64,000 nucleotides of DNA from Fibrisoma limi BUZ 3 (GCF_000296815.2 NZ_CAIT01000004.1:558001-622000); one strand, 5' to 3'; numbered from the stretch's first letter, positions 24,623 through 33,111 are shown. Numbers and translations: made by a program. Notes: generated by a model from the sequence alone, not told the origin.

Positions 24623-27004
24623 TTATTTTACCTCAATTTCATCCACGGCCAACTGAGCGGGTTTGCCGGGGTTGCGGAGTCCGGCAGGGACGCGCCCGAC
24701 GTTCAGAGCCGTAATGCGGACGTAGCGGGCCGACGTAGGCGCAAACTCAAAAGGGAGCCGGATAATGCCCCGCTTACCGCCTTCGGCTGCGTTGCTCTTG
24801 AACGTACCGACCGGTCGGTACGTCTGCCCGTCGTCAGAAACAGCTATATCAATCTGTTTAGGCAGGCAGAGGTTGCGGGCCGTGTACTTGACAAATCCCA
24901 CCGAAACCGACTGGACCGGCTGCGACTGGCCAAGATCGACGACGGCACTGAAATTACCCGAGAACGACACCACATCCATCAGTTCGTACCCGCCCATGCT
25001 GCCCAGGACGCCGTCGGTCAGGTTGTTTCGATCGGGACGGCCTTTGGTGGCCGGAGCCAGCAGCGTGTACGGTTTACCAGTGGCTTTCGAGATAAGGTAT
25101 TCCTTTTGCATAATTCGGCCCATAGGTACCTTCATCGTGGTGCTATCGGTGAAGGCTACGGCCCGGATGGTAGTCGTTTTGTTGAGGGCGATCGGAGCCG
25201 TGTACTGGGGTGATTCACCGGAAGGGACGGAACCGTCGGTGGTGTAGCGGATTGCAGGAACCTGTACGCCGGTCGACAGCGAAACAGAAAGCTGACCGGT
25301 TGATGTTACGGTGGTTTTAGCGGTTACGTTGTACAGACTGCGGGCGTAGTTGGCGCCAACGGCATCCAGGCGCTTAAAATGCGTTGCGAGCCGTCGGGTA
25401 AAATCGGTATAATCCTTTTGTGCCAGGGGTGTCCACACGACCTCAGCCAGCGCAGCCGCCCGGGGCCAGACCATGTATTCGACATAGGCCGAATCCTGTA
25501 TGTATTCAGTCCAGACGTTACCCTGAGCCCCCAGGATGTGCTTTGCTTGCTCAGCGTTCAGTTCGGTGGGCGTCGGGTTGTACGAATACACCAGCGACAG
25601 GGGAACAAGGCCGCCGAAAGCCGTTGGCTCCTGACCCGGATCGGCCTGATAGTGGTCGAAGTAGCAGAAGGTGCCGGGCGTCATCACAACGTCGTGGCGC
25701 TGGCGGGCGGCTTCAATACCCCCTCTGGTTCCCCGCCAGCTCATCACGGCGGCATTGGGCGACAGTCCGCCTTCCAGGATTTCGTCCCAGCCGATGATTT
25801 TTCGGCCTTTCGACGTAACAAACTTGTCGATGCGCGTGATGAACCAGCTTTGCAACTGATTTTCGTTCTTTAGTTTTTCGCGCTTAATCAACTGCTGAGC
25901 ATACGCGCTTTTCCGCCAAGTTGACTTGGGACATTCATCACCCCCAATATGAATGTATGGGCCGGGAAACAGCGCCATTACCTCCGTCAGTACGTCCTGA
26001 AGGACCGTAAATGTTTTTTCATAGGGGCAGAACACATCCTCGAAAACACCCCACTTGGTAGCCACCTGATACGGCCCCGCAGAGCACCCCAGTTCAGGGT
26101 AAGCCGCCAGAGCCGCCAGCGAATGGCCCGGCATTTCAATTTCCGGAATCACGTTGATGTGTCGGGCGGCTGCGTATTGAACGACTTCCCGCACTTCGTC
26201 CTGGGTGTAGAAGCCGCCGTAGGGTTGACCATCGAATACCTGCGGATCGTACTCGTCGTAGTGGCCGACAATGGTCTCGCGACGCTGCGACCCGATCTGG
26301 GTCAGCTTAGGATACTTCTTGATTTCAATACGCCAGCCCTGATCGTCGGTCAGGTGCCAGTGAAACGTATTGAATTTATGCAACGCCATCAGGTCGAGGT
26401 ACTTCTTGATGAAGCTGACCGGAAAGAAATGCCGGCAAACGTCGAGGTGCATACCGCGATACACGTAGCGGGGCTGATCTTCGATGCGGCAGGCCGGAAT
26501 GAGCAGAGGGCCTGTGGCTGAGGGCGTGGGGGCAGGCGTTATACCGCTCGATTGCCCCATGCCCCCGGCCCCACGCCCCAATGCTGATGGTGGGAGTAAC
26601 TGATAAAGCGTCTGGACGGCGTAGAAAAAGCCTTTCGCTTGACGGGCTTCAATGCTGACGACCTGATCCGTAATGTCGAGCCGGTAGGCTTCGTCGCCCA
26701 GGGTTACGTCGGTGGAGGGGATAAACTGAATCAGATTTCCGGGTAGCGCCATCTTGTTGACGTTCCGCACCGTAATGCCTAAGCCACTCGACTGATTAAG
26801 CTGGCGAGCGAAGTTGTCGGCAATGGTTTTCAGTTCCGCCTGCGCAAACGGCACCATGATCGTGGTCGTATTACTGACAGTAAACTGACCCGGGCGGGGC
26901 TGAAGCTGCGCCGGGCGCGGAATAATCGTGTACTGATTTTCAGATTGGCTAAACCCTGAGCAGGCACTCAGTAAGAACAGAAACAGCAAATACGTGCAGC
27001 GCAT
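24623..27004 (-). CDS. Beta-N-acetylhexosaminidase (GH20) lipoprotein
   Basis: 793-residue exo-glycosidase releasing terminal GlcNAc/GalNAc from glycans. LLSAC gives a lipobox (Cys15). Residues 25-140 are the GH20b-type domain, and the catalytic TIM barrel runs about 170-540. HIGGDECPK (352-360) holds the Asp356-Glu357 pair, Glu being the general acid and Asp orienting the acetamido group. FNTFHWHLTDDQGWRIEIK is conserved. A chitobiase/Fn3-like module (YTTDGSVPSGESPQYTAPI) and a C-terminal galactose-binding-like module (SAVVDLGQSQPVQSVSVGF) follow. An unusual 25-residue insertion, 141-165 (ALGRGAGGMGQSSG...), coincides with a GC-rich repeat at 26522-26580. Confidence 0.93.
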   Translation of the reverse strand: MRCTYLLFLFLLSACSGFSQSENQYTIIPRPAQLQPRPGQFTVSNTTTIMVPFAQAELKTIADNFARQLNQSSGLGITVRNVNKMALPGNLIQFIPSTDVTLGDEAYRLDITDQVVSIEARQAKGFFYAVQTLYQLLPPSALGRGAGGMGQSSGITPAPTPSATGPLLIPACRIEDQPRYVYRGMHLDVCRHFFPVSFIKKYLDLMALHKFNTFHWHLTDDQGWRIEIKKYPKLTQIGSQRRETIVGHYDEYDPQVFDGQPYGGFYTQDEVREVVQYAAARHINVIPEIEMPGHSLAALAAYPELGCSAGPYQVATKWGVFEDVFCPYEKTFTVLQDVLTEVMALFPGPYIHIGGDECPKSTWRKSAYAQQLIKREKLKNENQLQSWFITRIDKFVTSKGRKIIGWDEILEGGLSPNAAVMSWRGTRGGIEAARQRHDVVMTPGTFCYFDHYQADPGQEPTAFGGLVPLSLVYSYNPTPTELNAEQAKHILGAQGNVWTEYIQDSAYVEYMVWPRAAALAEVVWTPLAQKDYTDFTRRLATHFKRLDAVGANYARSLYNVTAKTTVTSTGQLSVSLSTGVQVPAIRYTTDGSVPSGESPQYTAPIALNKTTTIRAVAFTDSTTMKVPMGRIMQKEYLISKATGKPYTLLAPATKGRPDRNNLTDGVLGSMGGYELMDVVSFSGNFSAVVDLGQSQPVQSVSVGFVKYTARNLCLPKQIDIAVSDDGQTYRPVGTFKSNAAEGGKRGIIRLPFEFAPTSARYVRITALNVGRVPAGLRNPGKPAQLAVDEIEVK
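26522..26580. repeat. GC-rich heptamer-phased inverted repeat inside the GH20 gene
   Basis: On the minus strand the right half reads TGGGGCG-TGGGGCC-GGGGGCA-TGGGG, a seven-base period. The left half carries the complementary GCCTGCCCCCACGCCC. It is wholly in frame and encodes a Gly/Ser/Pro linker between the GH20b domain and the TIM barrel, so it lengthens the protein without breaking it. Confidence 0.55.
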
Positions 27005-27087
27005 AGAAAGACACTAAGCAAGTTCACGTCAAAAGTACGGTATTTCCGTCGAGCCAGACGTTTGGACCCGATGCACCTATAACAAGA

Positions 27088-27115
27088 AGAGGTAAGCTAT
27101 CGTTAGCTTACCTCT
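27088..27115. terminator. 12-bp hairpin upstream of the GH20 gene
   Basis: AGAGGTAAGCTA (27088-27099) pairs with TAGCTTACCTCT (27104-27115) around a 4-base loop. It lies 84 bases from the hexosaminidase start and between two same-strand genes, so it is either a terminator for the TIM-barrel gene or a leader structure of the GH20 transcript. Confidence 0.55.
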
Positions 27116-27151
27116 ATTCATACTACATAAAAACCTATGTGACTCACCTGA

Positions 27152-27188
27152 TTTTACCCCCAACTCACTGGAGAAGGTTGGGGTAAAA
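27152..27188 (-). terminator. Terminator after the exported TIM-barrel gene
   Basis: TTTTACCCCCAAC (27152-27164) pairs with GTTGGGGTAAAA (27177-27188) with one bulged C. It stands 12 bases past the stop codon on the minus strand and ends in a T-run there. The sequence resembles the outer part of the repeat at 10598-10683. Confidence 0.7.
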
Positions 27189-27199
27189 AGATGGGTGAT

Positions 27200-28063
27200 T
27201 TACTCCCGCAGGTTCTTCAGATACGCGATGCTCTTCGGTACCTGTTCGCCTTCTTTGTTGCTTTCGTCCTCAATGAAATAGTGCTTGATACCAACCTTCT
27301 TGGCCGTTTTCAGAACGGCGGGCATGTTGATCTGGCCGTCGCCCAGCACGACGTCGTTTTCCGGAGGGGTACCACCCGTAAAATCGCCTTTAATACCTTT
27401 CTTGAGGTCTTTCAGGTGCATTAGTTTCCAGCGGCTGCCGTACTTATTCAGCAGCGCAACCGGATCGGCACCCCCGTGGGTGGTCCACAGGATATCCATC
27501 TCAAACGACACGTAATCGGGGTTGGTGTTCTGTACCATGTAGTCGAACAGCGTCCCGTTTTTATAGGGCTGAAACTCAAACCCGTGGGTGTGGTAGCAGA
27601 AGGTCAGGCCGTTTTCTTTCAGCACCTTGCCAACCCGGTTAAAATCCTCGACGGCTTTCTGCGCATTTTCGAGCGTGAAGTTGCCCTTCTGATGAGGAAT
27701 CCAGGCCACCATCACGTAGGAGGCACCGAGTTCTTTGGCCCGATTCACGGCGTCCATCGGGTCTTTGACAATCTGCTCGTAACTGGCTCCGGTAGCCGGG
27801 ATTTTGATGTTACGCTCGGCAAGCAGTTTTTTAAAGGTCTCAGCAGACATACCTTTCGGCACACCCCCTTCCATCTCGGTAATGCCCAATTTATGAATGG
27901 TGTCCAGCGTAGCTACTACGTCTTTAGGGAACCAGTTCCGGTAGGTGTAGGCCTGAACGCCGATTGGAAACGTGTACACCGGCTTCCCCGATTGGGCCGA
28001 AGCCGTGATATGGCCCGCACTAAACAGGGCCGCCAGGCAGAGAGAATAAGTCAGCCTACGCAT
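27200..28063 (-). CDS. Exported sugar phosphate isomerase/epimerase-like TIM-barrel protein
   Basis: 287 residues, AP-endonuclease-2 superfamily (xylose isomerase-like TIM barrel). MRRLTYSLCLAALFSAGHITASAQ is a signal peptide, so it acts in the periplasm. Barrel strands carry metal ligands in FEMDILWTTHGGADPVALL, MHLKDLKKG and YFIEDESNKEGEQ, the usual Glu/Asp/His set, and the His in CYHTHGFEFQPYKNGTLFDY. Exported members of this group are common in Bacteroidota and are assumed to act on sugars or inositols, but the reaction is not known. Separated by hairpins from the GH20 gene downstream. Confidence 0.85.
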   Translation of the reverse strand: MRRLTYSLCLAALFSAGHITASAQSGKPVYTFPIGVQAYTYRNWFPKDVVATLDTIHKLGITEMEGGVPKGMSAETFKKLLAERNIKIPATGASYEQIVKDPMDAVNRAKELGASYVMVAWIPHQKGNFTLENAQKAVEDFNRVGKVLKENGLTFCYHTHGFEFQPYKNGTLFDYMVQNTNPDYVSFEMDILWTTHGGADPVALLNKYGSRWKLMHLKDLKKGIKGDFTGGTPPENDVVLGDGQINMPAVLKTAKKVGIKHYFIEDESNKEGEQVPKSIAYLKNLRE

Positions 28064-28308
28064 CAGTAGCAGTTTGGTAAGGTTTAGTTGTGTTCGTTTA
28101 TAAGGGATAAGAAAGTTGACCCAAACTACTACTCTTTTGATTAGTGTAAATCAGCTTAAACGCAGCATAAAGTAAAGTTCTGTACGTAACGTCCAGGCTA
28201 TGCGGCCCGTAAACCTCAACCGTGCGTTACATGGGATACTACGTCCATCTGAACGTATCCGTGAGATGGCAAAAGATCAATGAGTGTCGCGCTACTTTGG
28301 GTGTAGCG

Positions 28309-28764
28309 TTAAAACTTTCTGACTATGTACACACCGGCGATAACCAGCAGAACACCCGCCACGCGTTGCCAATTAATACGATGAATGGGCGCGTTAAGTA
28401 ATTCAAACTGGTCAATCAACAGGGCCGCGATTACCTGGCCCAGTAACACCATCAGCGTTACGTTGCCAATGCCGAGCCTGGGCGCGCAAATGACAATCAG
28501 CAGAATGTAAGTGCCACCCAGAATGCCGCCCAGGTAACTCCACCAGGGGGCGTTGGTAAACTGACTGCTGCCCGGTAATGTCTGCTGACTGACCAGATTG
28601 TATAGCGTTAAACCGACAGCGGCCACCACAAATACGGTCAAAGCCGAGTAGTAAGGACTTTGCAAACTTTTACCTAACTGCGTATTCATGGCACTCTGAA
28701 ACGGAATCATAGCGCCGGCCAGTACTGCCAGAAGGATAAATAGAAATTGCGGATTCATTTTCAT
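28309..28764 (-). CDS. DMT family transporter (YdcZ/DUF606 type)
   Basis: Inner-membrane protein of about 151 residues with five hydrophobic segments, half the size of a standard EamA transporter and so expected to dimerise. MKMNPQFLFILLAVLAGAMIP FQSAMNTQLGKSLQ is the family opening. GGILGGTYILLIVICAPRLG, NVTLMVLLGQVIAALLIDQF and a final RVAGVLLVIAGVYIV follow. The substrate of this branch is unknown. Last gene of the operon downstream of HxlR, 24 bases after the DUF481 stop. The ATG at 28764 is used; the second one at 28758 is equally possible. Confidence 0.87.
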   Translation of the reverse strand: MKMNPQFLFILLAVLAGAMIPFQSAMNTQLGKSLQSPYYSALTVFVVAAVGLTLYNLVSQQTLPGSSQFTNAPWWSYLGGILGGTYILLIVICAPRLGIGNVTLMVLLGQVIAALLIDQFELLNAPIHRINWQRVAGVLLVIAGVYIVRKF

Positions 28765-28788
28765 ACGGTTCGTAGGATCGGTGGTCAA

Positions 28789-29568
28789 TCAATGGCGATG
28801 GGTTTTTCGAAGGTTATACGATAGCCCGACAGTCAACAGCCGATCGTTGGGCAGAACCTTGATAATGACGACGTTTTCATGTGTGTAGGTGTATAACGCG
28901 GTAAGGTTAAGCCCTCGCCAGACTGGGACGTCAACGCCCACATCGAATTGCCACCGGTAATTGTTTGCGTCCGAAAAGGCGGGTTGCCAGAAGGCGTCGT
29001 AGTACAGGCGCAGGTGGTTGTCGAGCAGATAATGCCAGCCACCCAGCCAGGTAGTCGCTCGCCCTACCGCGATAGAGCGCGAACCGTTGTAGCGTTCGCT
29101 CGAAAAAGTTGAGGCCGTAAACCGCGTGTCTTCATACACTCCACCAGCCGACAGTTTTAATACATTCAGACGGCTACGCCAAAGCTGTATGGTAAGCCCT
29201 GCTCCGGCAAAGTAGCGAAAGTCGATCTGCCGCCGATAGTTCGTACTTATGTAGGCAATGGCAAACGGATACAGGCGCTGATACGGTCGGAAATACAAAT
29301 AATTTCGACTGAACAGGTCATTGTCTGCCTTGACCGAGTAAAACTCCTGATACAAACTGGAGTTTTGCGACTTAAACACCCAGTTACGTCCGGGGGATGC
29401 GGTAAAATCCAGCCGGCCCCTAAAGTTCAATACGTCCACGTTACCGGTCTGGTAATTGCCGGTCAGGGCAGTACGTAGCTGGAATAGTGTTGTGTCGCTT
29501 TCATTCAACTGGGCCTTCGCCATCCGCCCCCACAGGCAGAATAAAGTTAGGTAGAGCCAGGGCTTCAT
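28789..29568 (-). CDS. DUF481 outer-membrane beta-barrel protein
   Basis: 259 residues. MKPWLYLTLFCLWGRMAKAQ is a signal peptide. The rest alternates hydrophobic and polar residues as in a beta barrel, with the DUF481 signatures LRTALTGNYQTGNVDVLNF, NYLYFRPYQRLYPFAIAYIS and a terminal strand RLLTVGLSYNLRKTHRH. DUF481 proteins (YdiY-like) are salt- or acid-induced outer-membrane proteins without defined transport. It starts three bases after the upstream hydrolase stop, so the two are translationally close. Confidence 0.8.
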   Translation of the reverse strand: MKPWLYLTLFCLWGRMAKAQLNESDTTLFQLRTALTGNYQTGNVDVLNFRGRLDFTASPGRNWVFKSQNSSLYQEFYSVKADNDLFSRNYLYFRPYQRLYPFAIAYISTNYRRQIDFRYFAGAGLTIQLWRSRLNVLKLSAGGVYEDTRFTASTFSSERYNGSRSIAVGRATTWLGGWHYLLDNHLRLYYDAFWQPAFSDANNYRWQFDVGVDVPVWRGLNLTALYTYTHENVVIIKVLPNDRLLTVGLSYNLRKTHRH

Positions 29569-29571
29569 GGC

Positions 29572-30288
29572 TTACTTGGCAATCAGGTCTGCCAGCTTAG
29601 CGGGATGGCTAAAAAACGGACTGTGCGACGAATCCAGTGTGTATATGGCCGACACGGGTGTTTTGCTGACCATCTGTTGCTGGAGATAATAGCTGACAGC
29701 ATTATCCTGCGTGGTGTGGACATATACCTTCTTCACTCGGCCAAACCTGTCGGCGGTCAGATTGACGGGCGTTGCTAAAGGAGCCAGTGCATCAGCCTTG
29801 TGGTTCCGGATGAGTCTCTGAACAATAGGCTCATCGCAGTCGGCCGCAAAACACTCTTTAATACCCTCAGGGGCAATGTAAGCTGGCGAGTAATGCTCTG
29901 GATCATCCTGCCGCCAGTATTTTCCGATATGGCTGTCTTTGTCCTGTTGACTCAGGCCGTATAAGCTTTCGCCATTCTGCGGCAGATAAGCGGCTACGTA
30001 CATGAGTTTGTTTAGCTGAGTCGGAATAGCTTCGGCCACTTGCGAGATAACCATACCGGCCATACTATGACCCACCAGAATAACATCGTCTTTGTTCCCA
30101 ATGGCGTTTTTAACCGCATCAACGTAGTTCTGCAACTGAATTTGTTCGTACGGTGTGTTGTCGGGGCCATGGCCGGGAAGGTTCACCGCCGTTACGTCAT
30201 AGCCTTTGTTTGTCAGAAGCGGAACGACCTGATCCCAGGCCGAGGCATCCATCCACGCGCCGTGGACAAGCACGATTGGCTGACTCAT
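29572..30288 (-). CDS. Alpha/beta hydrolase (esterase-like), 238 aa
   Basis: Cytoplasmic hydrolase with PIVLVHGAWMDASAWDQVVP (oxyanion HG) and the nucleophile elbow GHSMAG (Ser near 97). The C-terminal part has LDSSHSPFFSHP with the catalytic His. YVHTTQDNAVS probably holds the Asp. The layout resembles the salicylate esterase/hydroxynitrile-lyase-like family, in bacteria often acting on small esters. It sits third in a probable operon with a DJ-1-like protein and an F420-reductase-like protein, 42 bases after the latter. Substrate unknown. Confidence 0.87.
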   Translation of the reverse strand: MSQPIVLVHGAWMDASAWDQVVPLLTNKGYDVTAVNLPGHGPDNTPYEQIQLQNYVDAVKNAIGNKDDVILVGHSMAGMVISQVAEAIPTQLNKLMYVAAYLPQNGESLYGLSQQDKDSHIGKYWRQDDPEHYSPAYIAPEGIKECFAADCDEPIVQRLIRNHKADALAPLATPVNLTADRFGRVKKVYVHTTQDNAVSYYLQQQMVSKTPVSAIYTLDSSHSPFFSHPAKLADLIAK

Positions 30289-30330
30289 GTTTCGTTGTGT
30301 TTGACGTTTAGTTTGTAGTGAATACGGGGC

Positions 30331-30945
30331 TTAGCGTTGCAGGACTTTCAGCGCTATGTTACGGCCTAGTTTAGAGCCGAAGGCCAGCGTTGTCCAGACA
30401 AACGCCAATTGCTCCACCAGCGGAATCCTGGTATCATCCCCCAGATCGTAGCATTCGGAGCATCCTAGTTCAAGAGCCAGCAATCGGGTAGCTTCTTTCG
30501 CTTCGTGACTATTACCGGCCATGAACATGTCAATCCCTTCGCCCTGATAGGAAGGGTTGAGCAGGTTTTCGTAGCCGGTCGAATTAAAGCACTTGATCAC
30601 ATCGGGACATCCGGTAATTGCTTTCAGAGCGGCTACGGCGTTCGGAAAATCAGACGTACCCAACGAACCGTTGGTGGTTTCAATGATGTATTTACCGCTC
30701 ACCTGACCCAACTGATTGGCGACGTCAATGACCGCCTTCGCCGGTACGCTGACTACGATCAGATCAGCGGCTTGAGCAGCTTCCGGTATGGTGTGTGCCG
30801 TAATGGTTTCATACTGCGCCAGCAAAGCGTCTGATGTAAACGCTGCGGGGTCTTTCACCCCGAAAAAGATACGGTGTCCGGATTTTGCCCAGCCCTGTGC
30901 TAAAGCTCCACCAATGTTTCCAGCACCAATGATCGCTATGTTCAT
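30331..30945 (-). CDS. NADPH-dependent F420 reductase-like NAD(P)-binding protein
   Basis: 204 residues with a Rossmann fold: MNIAIIGAGNIGGALAQGWA at the N-terminus, then FGVKDP in the position of the NADP-phosphate contact, and ADLIVVSVPAKAVIDVANQL. KCFNSTGYENLLNP and the ending FGSKLGRNIAL are typical of the FNO-like/YqkD family used widely as NADPH oxidoreductases in bacteria that lack F420. It is probably an oxidoreductase acting on a quinone, flavin or aldehyde; the real partner is unknown. Second gene of the HxlR-divergent operon, 52 bases after the DJ-1-like gene. Confidence 0.85.
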   Translation of the reverse strand: MNIAIIGAGNIGGALAQGWAKSGHRIFFGVKDPAAFTSDALLAQYETITAHTIPEAAQAADLIVVSVPAKAVIDVANQLGQVSGKYIIETTNGSLGTSDFPNAVAALKAITGCPDVIKCFNSTGYENLLNPSYQGEGIDMFMAGNSHEAKEATRLLALELGCSECYDLGDDTRIPLVEQLAFVWTTLAFGSKLGRNIALKVLQR

Positions 30946-30997
30946 AACCTGTAAGTGAAAACCTGACCTGCTTTGATTTTCTTCCGATTTATTCAGC

Positions 30998-31768
30998 TTA
31001 CTCCCCCAAGGCCTCGATGATGGCTCTGGCGGTTTCTGCCCCCGAGAAGTTTTGCTGTCCAGTGATAAGGTTACCGTCGCGGATGGCGAAGCCTCGCCAT
31101 AGACCGGCCTGTACGTAGTTGGCGCCTATTTTTTTCAGTTCGTCCTCAATACGCCAGGGCATCACGTGTTTGTCGCGCGAGAGCAGACCGTATTCCCAGA
31201 CGGCATTGTCGGCGAAATCTTCTTCTACGTTAGCGAAGCCGGTTACCGTCTTGCCTTTTGCCAGATACTCACCGTTGGAAAGCCTGGCGTAGCGCAGGAT
31301 TGCCGTGCCGTGGCAGAGCGCCGACGTTACTTTACCCGCTTCGTAGAACTCGACAAACTTCTTATGCAACTCGGTCGCATTGTCAAACGTGAACATAGGC
31401 GCTTGTCCGCCCGCAATGACAATTGCGTCAAACGCATCGACCGTTAGTTCAGAAACCGGTTTTGTGTTGTCGATCAGTGCCCGAAGCTTCTCGGTGTGAA
31501 TAAATCCCTGCGAAATGAGGTCCGTTGACGAATAGCCGCTGGGATCGTTGGGGTCACTCATGGCATCAGGTTCGCACTGGCCGCCATTGGGGCTGAATAC
31601 CTCTACTTCGTAGCCTTTTTCGGCAAATTCGTAGTAAGGATGGGTCAGTTCGCTCCACCAGAAGCCGACGGGCCAGCCGGTGGTTGTTGAAACGGCTGGA
31701 TTTGAGATAACAAGGGCAACGCGCTTCGGGCGTTTCGGGCTGACTACATTAGGGTCTTTTAAGCTCAT
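30998..31768 (-). CDS. DJ-1/PfpI (Hsp31-like) glutamine amidotransferase-fold protein
   Basis: 256 residues. The nucleophile elbow SALCHGTAIL holds Cys152-His153, and FWWSELTHPYYEF near 40 carries the conserved Glu, the three residues of the Hsp31/glyoxalase III type. NGGQCEPDAMSDPND fits that subgroup. Members act as cofactor-free glyoxalases or deglycases and stress chaperones. It is the first gene of the operon divergent from HxlR, in keeping with a role against reactive carbonyls. Start chosen at 31768 (MSLKDPN); a TTG three codons upstream is less likely. Confidence 0.9.
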   Translation of the reverse strand: MSLKDPNVVSPKRPKRVALVISNPAVSTTTGWPVGFWWSELTHPYYEFAEKGYEVEVFSPNGGQCEPDAMSDPNDPSGYSSTDLISQGFIHTEKLRALIDNTKPVSELTVDAFDAIVIAGGQAPMFTFDNATELHKKFVEFYEAGKVTSALCHGTAILRYARLSNGEYLAKGKTVTGFANVEEDFADNAVWEYGLLSRDKHVMPWRIEDELKKIGANYVQAGLWRGFAIRDGNLITGQQNFSGAETARAIIEALGE

Positions 31769-31810
31769 GATTGCCAAGCGTTAGAGTTGAAAAGAGATTA
31801 GCTCATCGGC

Positions 31811-31846
31811 TTGCGCAAAACTATAGCGAGCATATACTTTTGTAAA
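31811..31846. promoter_or_regulatory. Overlapping divergent promoters between the HxlR gene and its neighbour operon
   Basis: On the + strand TACTTTTG (31835-31842) matches TAnnTTTG, with TTG at 31811-31813 placed 21 bases upstream. On the minus strand TAGTTTTG (31823-31816) matches the same box, with TTTA at 31846-31843 placed 19 bases upstream. The two promoters share this 36-base stretch, so they compete for polymerase, and one HxlR dimer here could silence both. Confidence 0.6.
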
Positions 31847-31910
31847 TATATATACTACGAAGTGTGCTACTCTCTAAAAGGAGAGCGTTTGATAATCAAT
31901 TGGTTAAATC

Positions 31911-32261
31911 ATGCCTGATTTCATTTATAACGGAAAGCTCTACTATAATCCCGTTGAGCTGGCGATGGACCACATCGGAGGGACCTGGAAAATGCCAATT
32001 CTCTGGCGGCTGAACAAGCAAGTAATGCGGTACAGTGAGTTGAAAAAATACCTGCCGCACATTAGCCATAAGATGCTGACGACCCAGCTTCGTGAACTGG
32101 AGAAACACGGCTTTGTCAGTCGAAAAGTATATCCGGTGGTTCCCCCTCACGTGGAATACAGCATCACCGACAAAGGTCGTCGGGTCATTCCTATCATTGA
32201 GGTAATCCGGGCGTTTGGCCGCGAGTTGATGGAAGAAGTGGGAGTCAAAGAAAAGCCGTAG
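31911..32261 (+). CDS. HxlR family transcriptional regulator
   Basis: 116-residue winged-helix protein. The family core is clear: ELAMDHIGGTWKMPILWRL, YSELKKYLPHISHKMLTTQL, RELEKHGFVSRKVYPVVPP and VEYSITDKGRRVIPII. HxlR proteins sense aldehydes or disulphide/electrophile stress, sometimes by a Cys near residue 10. Here no Cys is present in that position (MPDFIYNGKLYYNPVE), so sensing is by another means. It is divergent from the DJ-1-like operon, its likely target. The 235-base spacer after it contains the palindromes GACGTAAACGTC (32271) and CGCGTTTAAACGCG (32417), and no gene. Confidence 0.93.
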   Translation: MPDFIYNGKLYYNPVELAMDHIGGTWKMPILWRLNKQVMRYSELKKYLPHISHKMLTTQLRELEKHGFVSRKVYPVVPPHVEYSITDKGRRVIPIIEVIRAFGRELMEEVGVKEKP

Positions 32262-32496
32262 CGATGCCCAGACGTAAACGTCCTTAAGTAGGCAAGGGTA
32301 AGTACAGAATGCGTTTAGCTTAGGTGTAAATGAAACAAAACAGGCGAATGGCGGTAGATACGTACATCGGACCTGCAAAATTTTAACAAATCAAGCTGCT
32401 TAGGTTCCGAACCGATCGCGTTTAAACGCGGCAGTCATGTCCTGATTAGCCTTTGGCCGCAACACGGCAGCCGAGGGTATTATCGTTGATTATTAA

Positions 32497-33111
32497 ATGA
32501 TGAAGTTTTTTCTGACTTTCCTGTGGCTGAGCCTAGGGTTCAGCTCGTTTGCCCAGTCATCTAACAATGCATCCGAAACCCATCACTACGCCATCGAAGT
32601 GGCCGGCATCCGGGTTGGTACCATGACCGCCGTTCGACAACCCCAGCCAGACAACCGCACCACGTACACGCTGATTAGCGACGTGAAGGTTAGTTTGCTG
32701 GTTTACACCGTGAAAATTTACTATAAAGTCGTCAATCAATTTCAGGGCGACAAGCTGATGCTATCAACGGTTGAAGCGAAAACCAATCGCGGTAATTACG
32801 CGTCGAGAACCGAATGGAAAGGGGATCATTACGACATTGTGGCGAATCAGTACAAGTACGATCACAAGGCTACCGAACGGACACCTATTGATTTTACTAT
32901 CTCCTCGTTGTATTTTGCCGAGCCCTTACAGCGAAGTAAGGTGTATGCCGAGTACTTTGGCGATTATTTTACGTTCTCCCGAACGTCCCGCGGAACCTAC
33001 CGCGCCGTGCTGAACGATCGGGAAGATGAGTATGTGTATGAGCAGGGGAGATTGGTGAAAATAATCAAACACAATGCGGTAAAGAATTATGTGATGCGGC
33101 TGCTGGATTAG
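32497..33111 (+). CDS. DUF6134-like exported protein
   Basis: 204 residues. MMKFFLTFLWLSLGFSSFAQ is a signal peptide. The mature part (YAIEVAGIRVGTMTAVRQ; VSLLVYTVKIYYKVVNQF; PIDFTISSLYFAEPLQ) resembles DUF6134, a Bacteroidota beta-rich periplasmic domain with no known activity. It ends in VIKHNAVKNYVMRLLD-like sequence. Followed 91 bases later by the transglycosylase gene on the same strand, so a shared transcript is possible. Confidence 0.7.
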   Translation: MMKFFLTFLWLSLGFSSFAQSSNNASETHHYAIEVAGIRVGTMTAVRQPQPDNRTTYTLISDVKVSLLVYTVKIYYKVVNQFQGDKLMLSTVEAKTNRGNYASRTEWKGDHYDIVANQYKYDHKATERTPIDFTISSLYFAEPLQRSKVYAEYFGDYFTFSRTSRGTYRAVLNDREDEYVYEQGRLVKIIKHNAVKNYVMRLLD

